Below are positions 60,214 to 64,000 of a stretch of DNA of 64,000 nucleotides, piece by piece. The stretch comes from Frateuria_A sp051900425. GTDB lineage: Bacteria; Pseudomonadota; Gammaproteobacteria; Xanthomonadales; Rhodanobacteraceae. The first letter of the stretch is position 1. Each line of letters begins with the position of its first letter. The notes beneath the pieces are model-generated. The model saw nothing but the letters and a program-made list of their open reading frames with translations. It was not told where the DNA came from and did not search any database. The translations under genes were made by a program, and so were the position numbers. The stretch covers positions 1 through 64,000 of the forward strand of contig NZ_JBHZGK010000005.1 in assembly GCF_051900425.1 (NCBI RefSeq). The letters are read 5' to 3'.

Positions 60214-61090
60214 AGAAGTTGAACCAGTTGTAGGGGGCCACGTGGACGTAATGCTCCAGCCGCTGGGCATAACGGGCGATGAGCGCATCCAGCGCCGGGC
60301 CGCGGGCGTGGCGCGGGATGTCCACCTGGTCGGTCAGCGGCTCGAACACCAGGCGGTAACGACGTCCGCCCAGGTACAGCCCGAAGCACAGCACCACCGG
60401 CACCTTCAGCGAATGGGCCAGAAGCCAGGGGCCGACCGGAAACGGCGCGGGCTGGCCGAGGAACGGCGCGTGCCGCAGGGCCTCATGGCTGCGCCCGCGA
60501 TCGGCCAGCAGCGCGACCAGCGCGCCCTGCTGGCAGGCCTCGGCGATCGCCAGGGTGATCGAGGTGCCGTCCTGCGAGGCATCGATCACGCAGGCGCCCA
60601 CTTCCGGCGCCAGCGCTTCGAGCAGCTCGGTCATCGCCGGCGTCTTCTGCTTGTCCAGCAGCACGCGCAGCGGCATCCGCGGACGGCGCGCGCCGATCGC
60701 GCGCAGCGCCTCGAAGCTGCCCTGGTGCGAGCCGAACAGCAGCACGCCGCGCCCCTGCGCCAGGCGCTCGTCGAGCATCTCCAGCCCCACGGTTTCGATC
60801 TCGAACTTCTTCTCGCCGTGGGCGAGCAGGAAAATCCGGTCCATGATCGTGGCGGCGAAGCAGTGGATGTGCCGCATCACCTGCCAGGCCGACGCACGCC
60901 GGCCGAACACGCGCGAGAGATACGCGCGCGAGGCGGCGCGCTCGGGACCCCGGCGCAGGAAAAAGTACAGCGTGATCGGGTACAGGAACAGCCGGCCGAA
61001 GCGCCGCCCGCCGTACAGCGCGATGTTGCGGATCAGCCACAGCGCGAAGCGTCCGCCGCCTTCGGGCCGGCTTTGCCAGTGTTGGGTCAT
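60137..61090 (-). CDS. LpxL-like acyltransferase of the pigment operon
   Basis: 317 residues. A membrane-associated N-terminus (LIRNIALYGGRRFGRLFLYPITLYFFLRRG) and the catalytic motif GSHQGSFEALRA (H-x4-E, about residues 122-133) mark the lauroyl/lysophospholipid acyltransferase family. ALLADRGRS and YRLVFEPL are also typical. In aryl-polyene operons such an enzyme is thought to attach the polyene to a lipid anchor. The end after PYNWFNFYDFW extends about 20 residues into the LolA-like gene. Confidence 0.88.
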   Translation of the reverse strand: MTQHWQSRPEGGGRFALWLIRNIALYGGRRFGRLFLYPITLYFFLRRGPERAASRAYLSRVFGRRASAWQVMRHIHCFAATIMDRIFLLAHGEKKFEIETVGLEMLDERLAQGRGVLLFGSHQGSFEALRAIGARRPRMPLRVLLDKQKTPAMTELLEALAPEVGACVIDASQDGTSITLAIAEACQQGALVALLADRGRSHEALRHAPFLGQPAPFPVGPWLLAHSLKVPVVLCFGLYLGGRRYRLVFEPLTDQVDIPRHARGPALDALIARYAQRLEHYVHVAPYNWFNFYDFWQQDQRGAVHPDPGLLGERLGT

Positions 61091-61392
61091 GCGTCCGTCG
61101 CTCCCTCGACCAGGCCGCGGGCCAGCAGGGTACCGTCGCGGCGCAGTTCGAAGCGTACCTGCGCGCCGGCCGGCGTCAATCGCAGTTCGGCAGGCTCGTC
61201 CGGCTGGAGCGGCGCGATGAATTTGGCCTCGCGCACGCAGGCCAGCCGCTGGCCGCGCCAGGCGCGCAGGGCTTCGGCCACCTTTTCGAGCAGCAGCACG
61301 CCGGCGACCAGCGGCCGCCCCGGAAAATGGCCCGGCAGGCTCGGATGGCCGGCCGTGAAGGAGAAGGTGGCGTGGTAGCTGTCGGTGCTCAT
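61087..61392 (-). CDS. Hotdog-fold dehydratase (ApeI/FabA-FabZ-like)
   Basis: 101 residues. FTAGHPSLPGHFPGRPLVAGVLLLEKVAEAL contains the HFPGxPLVPG-type motif of FabZ-like dehydratases with His (about residue 22) and Glu (about 36). Rather short, as in ApeI-type proteins. Overlaps the acyltransferase start by four bases and the membrane-protein stop by four. Together with the ApeP-like protein it gives the operon two dehydratases, as expected for a fully conjugated chain. Confidence 0.85.
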   Translation of the reverse strand: MSTDSYHATFSFTAGHPSLPGHFPGRPLVAGVLLLEKVAEALRAWRGQRLACVREAKFIAPLQPDEPAELRLTPAGAQVRFELRRDGTLLARGLVEGATDA

Positions 61393-62108
61393 GGCGCGCG
61401 GTTCCTGCCGCGGATCAGCTGGGGCCAGCGTAACGCCAGCCGGTGCAACAAATCATGCAGGCCCAGGTGCGGCAAGTGCCGCAGGTGCCAGCGACGGAAC
61501 AGGTACTCCAGGGCGAACGCGACCGCCATCAGCAGGTAGGCGCCCAGGTGCACGTAACCCTGCACCCACGGCTGCGGTACCGGCCAGGGCGGGGGCACGC
61601 CCACCCGTTCGAGCAGCCCGCCGGGTACCTGGCAGAACAGCAACGTCCCCAGCAGCAGTGCCTGGGCGGTCAGAAACACGCTCCAGAAGGCGGTGAGCCG
61701 GCGCGCATACGACGCGATGCCCGGCAGAAGCAACCGCGGCGGCCCTTCGATCGCCTCGATGAACTGCGCCACCAGCGGCTGACGACCGGCGCGCAGGGTG
61801 CTTCCGAACACCCAGGCGAGCAGCAGGTTCAGCAGTACCGGCACGGCGTCCAGCAGCAGCGAGGCCAGCCCACGCGCGGCGAGCCAGGTCATCAGGCCGG
61901 ACAGGCCCAGCCAGAGCAGCCAGGCGCCGGGGCGGCGTTCGCGCAGGGCCGGCCAGCACAGCAGGCCCAGCAGCAACGAGAGCGCCGCCAGCGACAGGAA
62001 CTGCCTGTGCAGCAAGGCACCGGCGAGAGCGAGCCCCGGGTAGGCGAGCAACAGCGGCAACGGGCGCCCACCGGGGCGCCGGGCTTCGGACATGGCGTGC
62101 GCGTGCAT
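61389..62108 (-). CDS. Aryl-polyene operon membrane protein (COG4648-like)
   Basis: 239 residues from MHAHAMSEARRPG; an ATG at 62093 would shorten it by five, and neither has a clear ribosome-binding site. About six hydrophobic segments (LLLAYPGLALAGALLHRQFLSLAALSLLLGLLCW, WLLWLGLSGLMTWLAARGLASLLLDAVPVLLNLLLAWVFG, FWSVFLTAQALLLGTLLFCQV, LGAYLLMAVAFALEYLF). The FGSTLRAGRQPLVAQFIE stretch resembles the small membrane proteins regularly found in aryl-polyene clusters. Function unknown. Confidence 0.75.
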   Translation of the reverse strand: MHAHAMSEARRPGGRPLPLLLAYPGLALAGALLHRQFLSLAALSLLLGLLCWPALRERRPGAWLLWLGLSGLMTWLAARGLASLLLDAVPVLLNLLLAWVFGSTLRAGRQPLVAQFIEAIEGPPRLLLPGIASYARRLTAFWSVFLTAQALLLGTLLFCQVPGGLLERVGVPPPWPVPQPWVQGYVHLGAYLLMAVAFALEYLFRRWHLRHLPHLGLHDLLHRLALRWPQLIRGRNRAP

Positions 62109-62178
62109 CAGTGGTGGAGAGGTCGATGATCCGCGCGACGGGTGGGCGAGGGCGTCACGAGGACGCCTGCGCGCCGGC

Positions 62179-62448
62179 TCAGGCGGCGCGGTTCTGCTCG
62201 ATGTGCGCCGAGAGCGTGGCCAGGCTGGTGAAGATGCGCCTGTTTTCCGGGTTGTCCGAACGCAGCTGGAAGCCGTAGCGCTTGGAGACCGCCAGCGCGA
62301 TTTCCAGCGCATCGATCGAATCCAGCCCCAGGTCCCCGCCGAACAGCGGAGCGTCCGGGTCCATCTGCTCGGGCGCAACCGATTCCAGGTTGAGGCTCTG
62401 GACGATCAAGGTGGCCAGCTCGTGCTGGGCCGCAGTCTGTTCTGCCAT
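62179..62448 (-). CDS. Acyl carrier protein of the pigment operon
   Basis: 89 residues. Phosphopantetheine attachment serine in GGDLGLDSIDALEIALAVSKRYGF (about residues 38-61). It carries the growing polyene. First gene of the leftward operon, divergent from xanB2 with 90 bases between starts. Aryl-polyene clusters usually have two carrier proteins; only one is present here. Good candidate for modification reversal by AcpH, though that is speculative. Confidence 0.92.
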   Translation of the reverse strand: MAEQTAAQHELATLIVQSLNLESVAPEQMDPDAPLFGGDLGLDSIDALEIALAVSKRYGFQLRSDNPENRRIFTSLATLSAHIEQNRAA

Positions 62449-62538
62449 GCTTTTTTCCGTACCCCATGCGTGCCTCCCCCCGGCGGCAACAGGCGCGGAG
62501 TGTAACATAGCGTCCCGGTTGCTCCTGGTTTGCAATGC

Positions 62539-63531
62539 ATGATGCAGGGTTGTGAAAACGCACTGGCCGAACCGCTGCCGCGCCGCGCGCCGCGGGTCGC
62601 CTATCGCAGTGGGGACGTCGCCGCAGTGCTGGCCGAACAGGGCACGCTCGCGGTGTTCGGGTTCGGCAGTGGCGCACCGGCGAGCGAGGACCCGCGCTGG
62701 TTCCGCGTAGCGCTGGAAAGCTTCGATGCGCCCGCGTCGCTGGAGCTGTGGCAGGTCGACGCCGAGGTGAGCCACGGCCGCGACGGCGACGTGCGCTGGT
62801 CCGCCGGCGGTGGCTGGCTGTTCGCCGCGGTGGAACTGGACGAAGCCGCCCACGGCGGCCCCGGTCCCGCGGCGACCCATGCCTACCACGCGCTACGCCG
62901 GCTGGTCGAAGGCCGCGCCGAGCGCCACGTGCTGCGGATCTGGAATTATCTGGAGGCCATCAACCTGGGCGAGGGTGACGCCGAACGCTACAAGCTGTTC
63001 TGCGAGGGGCGGGCCACCGGCATGGGCACATTCTTCGCCGAGGGCTACCCGGCGGCCACCGCGATCGGCCACCACGGGCCCGGCGGCCGCCTGCAGGTGT
63101 ACCTGCTGGCCTGCGACCAGCCGGGCGAGCGGATCGAGAATCCGCGCCAGGTCAGCGCATGGTGCTACCCGCGCCAGTACGGCCGCACGCCGCCGAGCTT
63201 CGCCCGCGCGATGCTGCTGCCGGCGCAGGACGCGCTGGCGATTTCCGGCACGGCGGCCGTGGTCGGCCATGCCTCGGCGCACCGGGACGATCTGCAGGCG
63301 CAGCTGGAAGAGACCTTCAACAACCTCGAGGCGCTGCTGGCCCGGGGTCGGCTGGCGCCGGGTTTCGACACGCACTCGCCGTTGAAGGCGTACGTACGCC
63401 ACCCGGCCGATGCCGCGCAGGTGCGCGAATTCATCACCCGGCGACTGCCCGGCGTACCGGTACTGTTGCTGCACGGCGACATCTGCCGCAGCGAACTGTT
63501 GGTCGAGATCGACGGCTGGCGCTACGCCTGA
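62539..63531 (+). CDS. xanB2: Chorismatase XanB2-like (3-/4-hydroxybenzoate synthase)
   Basis: Splits chorismate to hydroxybenzoates: 3-HBA starts xanthomonadin-type pigment, 4-HBA feeds ubiquinone (known for Xanthomonas XanB2). 330 residues from the ATG at 62539; an upstream TTG is unlikely. Signature regions of the FkbO/Hyg5/XanB2 family: RIWNYLEAINLGEGDAERYKLFCEGRA (about 130-155), VSAWCYPRQYGRTPPSFARAM (about 207-227), ISGTAAVVGHASAH (about 238) and LLHGDICRSELLVEIDGW at the end. Divergent from the pigment operon. Confidence 0.9.
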   Translation: MMQGCENALAEPLPRRAPRVAYRSGDVAAVLAEQGTLAVFGFGSGAPASEDPRWFRVALESFDAPASLELWQVDAEVSHGRDGDVRWSAGGGWLFAAVELDEAAHGGPGPAATHAYHALRRLVEGRAERHVLRIWNYLEAINLGEGDAERYKLFCEGRATGMGTFFAEGYPAATAIGHHGPGGRLQVYLLACDQPGERIENPRQVSAWCYPRQYGRTPPSFARAMLLPAQDALAISGTAAVVGHASAHRDDLQAQLEETFNNLEALLARGRLAPGFDTHSPLKAYVRHPADAAQVREFITRRLPGVPVLLLHGDICRSELLVEIDGWRYA

Positions 63532-63567
63532 CGTACATCCGTGGAAGGTGGGTTTCGCAGTTGTCGA

Positions 63568-63630
63568 GGTGCAGCTGTGCGCGACTGGCCGCCGGTCGGG
63601 CATGGCGGTCGCGCGCAGGTGCGCTCCTAC
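63568..63630. repeat. TAGGAGCGC-family palindrome overlapping the glmU stop
   Basis: An imperfect stem: GGTGCAGCTGTGCGCGAC on the left and GTCGCGCGCAGGTGCGCTCC on the right. The right end includes CTA (63627-63629), which is the glmU stop codon TAG on the minus strand. Lies between convergent xanB2 and glmU. Confidence 0.75.
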
Positions 63631-64000
63631 GGTTTCGGCTTCTTGGTGGGACGCTTGTAGCCGGGGATGGTTTGCTGTCGTCCGCGCCCTAGCGTGAGTT
63701 CGCCGTCGGGCGCGTCCTTGGTGATCACCGAGCCGGCGCCGATGGTGGCGTTGGCGCCAATCGTCACGGGTGCCACCAGCGCGCTGTTGGAGCCGATGAA
63801 CGCGCCGTCCCCGATGCGCGTCAGGTGCTTGTTGGCGCCATCGTAGTTGCAGGTGATGGTGCCGGCGCCCACGTTGACGCCTGCGCCGATGCGCGCGTCG
63901 CCCAGGTAGGTGAGGTGGTTGGCCTTGCTGCCCTCGCCCAGGTGGGCCTGCTTGGTCTCCACGAAGTTGCCGATATGCACGCCGTGGGCGAGCTCGGTGC
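63627..64000 (-). CDS. glmU: GlmU C-terminal part (truncated by window end)
   Basis: Bifunctional N-acetylglucosamine-1-phosphate uridyltransferase / glucosamine-1-phosphate acetyltransferase; only the last 124 residues are in the window, 5' end beyond it. Visible: TELAHGVHIGNFVETKQAHLGEGSKANHLTYLGDARIGAGVNVGAGTITCNYDGANKHLTRIGDGAFIGSNSALVAPVTIGANATIGAGSVITKD, the left-handed beta-helix with the acetyl-transfer region (NHLTYLGDA, CNYDGANK). Makes UDP-GlcNAc for peptidoglycan and LPS. Confidence 0.95.
   Translation of the reverse strand, partial: TELAHGVHIGNFVETKQAHLGEGSKANHLTYLGDARIGAGVNVGAGTITCNYDGANKHLTRIGDGAFIGSNSALVAPVTIGANATIGAGSVITKDAPDGELTLGRGRQQTIPGYKRPTKKPKP

Overview
High-GC gammaproteobacterial chromosome, most probably a member of the Xanthomonadales, family Rhodanobacteraceae (Dyella/Luteibacter/Rhodanobacter-like). 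This is an inference from three things: an XanB2-type chorismatase beside an aryl-polyene (xanthomonadin-like) pigment operon, the TAGGAGCGC-type intergenic palindromes common in that order, and the housekeeping proteins (RdgC, TtcA, UbiE, ZapE). I saw no tRNA, rRNA, transposase, prophage or CRISPR array. Coding density is high, but many intergenic gaps are filled with short inverted repeats and a composite element of about 300 bp.

Layout. 0-5 kb: distal part of a Csu-type chaperone-usher pilus operon (chaperone, usher, two-domain tip adhesin) and a convergent small secreted pilin-like protein. 5-12 kb: ferredoxin-NADP reductase, a YadGH-type ABC exporter, RluF, a SufR-like regulator with a secreted helical protein, and a secreted M28 aminopeptidase. 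12-15 kb: nucleotide-sugar/exopolysaccharide genes (ManC, a GDP-fucose-synthase homologue that has lost its catalytic residues, a low-molecular-weight tyrosine phosphatase). 15-20 kb: housekeeping genes (YgjP-like peptidase, RdgC, TyrB, TtcA, YdcH, GNAT). 20-24 kb: MarR-controlled FUSC efflux operon with an operator sitting exactly in the promoter spacer. 24-31 kb: UbiE, a TMEM175-like channel, a DUF2249/FmdE-like pair, GST, cupin, EamA exporter, Lrp regulator and a Tat-exported phosphoesterase. 32-40 kb: MdtABC-type RND pump, unusually broken up by repeats. 40-48 kb: cytochrome c, AcpH, hydrolase, ZapE, a GAF-GGDEF-EAL protein coupled to a frameshifted hemerythrin gene, and SDR/DUF421.

48-53 kb: class I ribonucleotide reductase (nrdA, a small KTSC-like gene, nrdB) behind a paired NrdR-box promoter and a cobalamin riboswitch. 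This implies dual control by nucleotide status and by vitamin B12, and predicts a B12-dependent reductase elsewhere in the genome. 53-56 kb: BlaI/M56 pair with two mirror-image operators; the M56 protein has a proline-rich linker and coiled coil in place of a beta-lactam sensor. 56-63.5 kb: pigment operon (ACP, membrane protein, two hotdog dehydratases, acyltransferase, LolA-like carrier, MMPL exporter, ketoreductase) divergent from xanB2. No ketosynthase or aryl-activating ligase is present locally. The window ends inside glmU.

Most functions are assigned from motifs read in the translations. Start codons were moved from the longest frame where signal peptides, ribosome-binding sites or family alignments demanded it; each case is noted.
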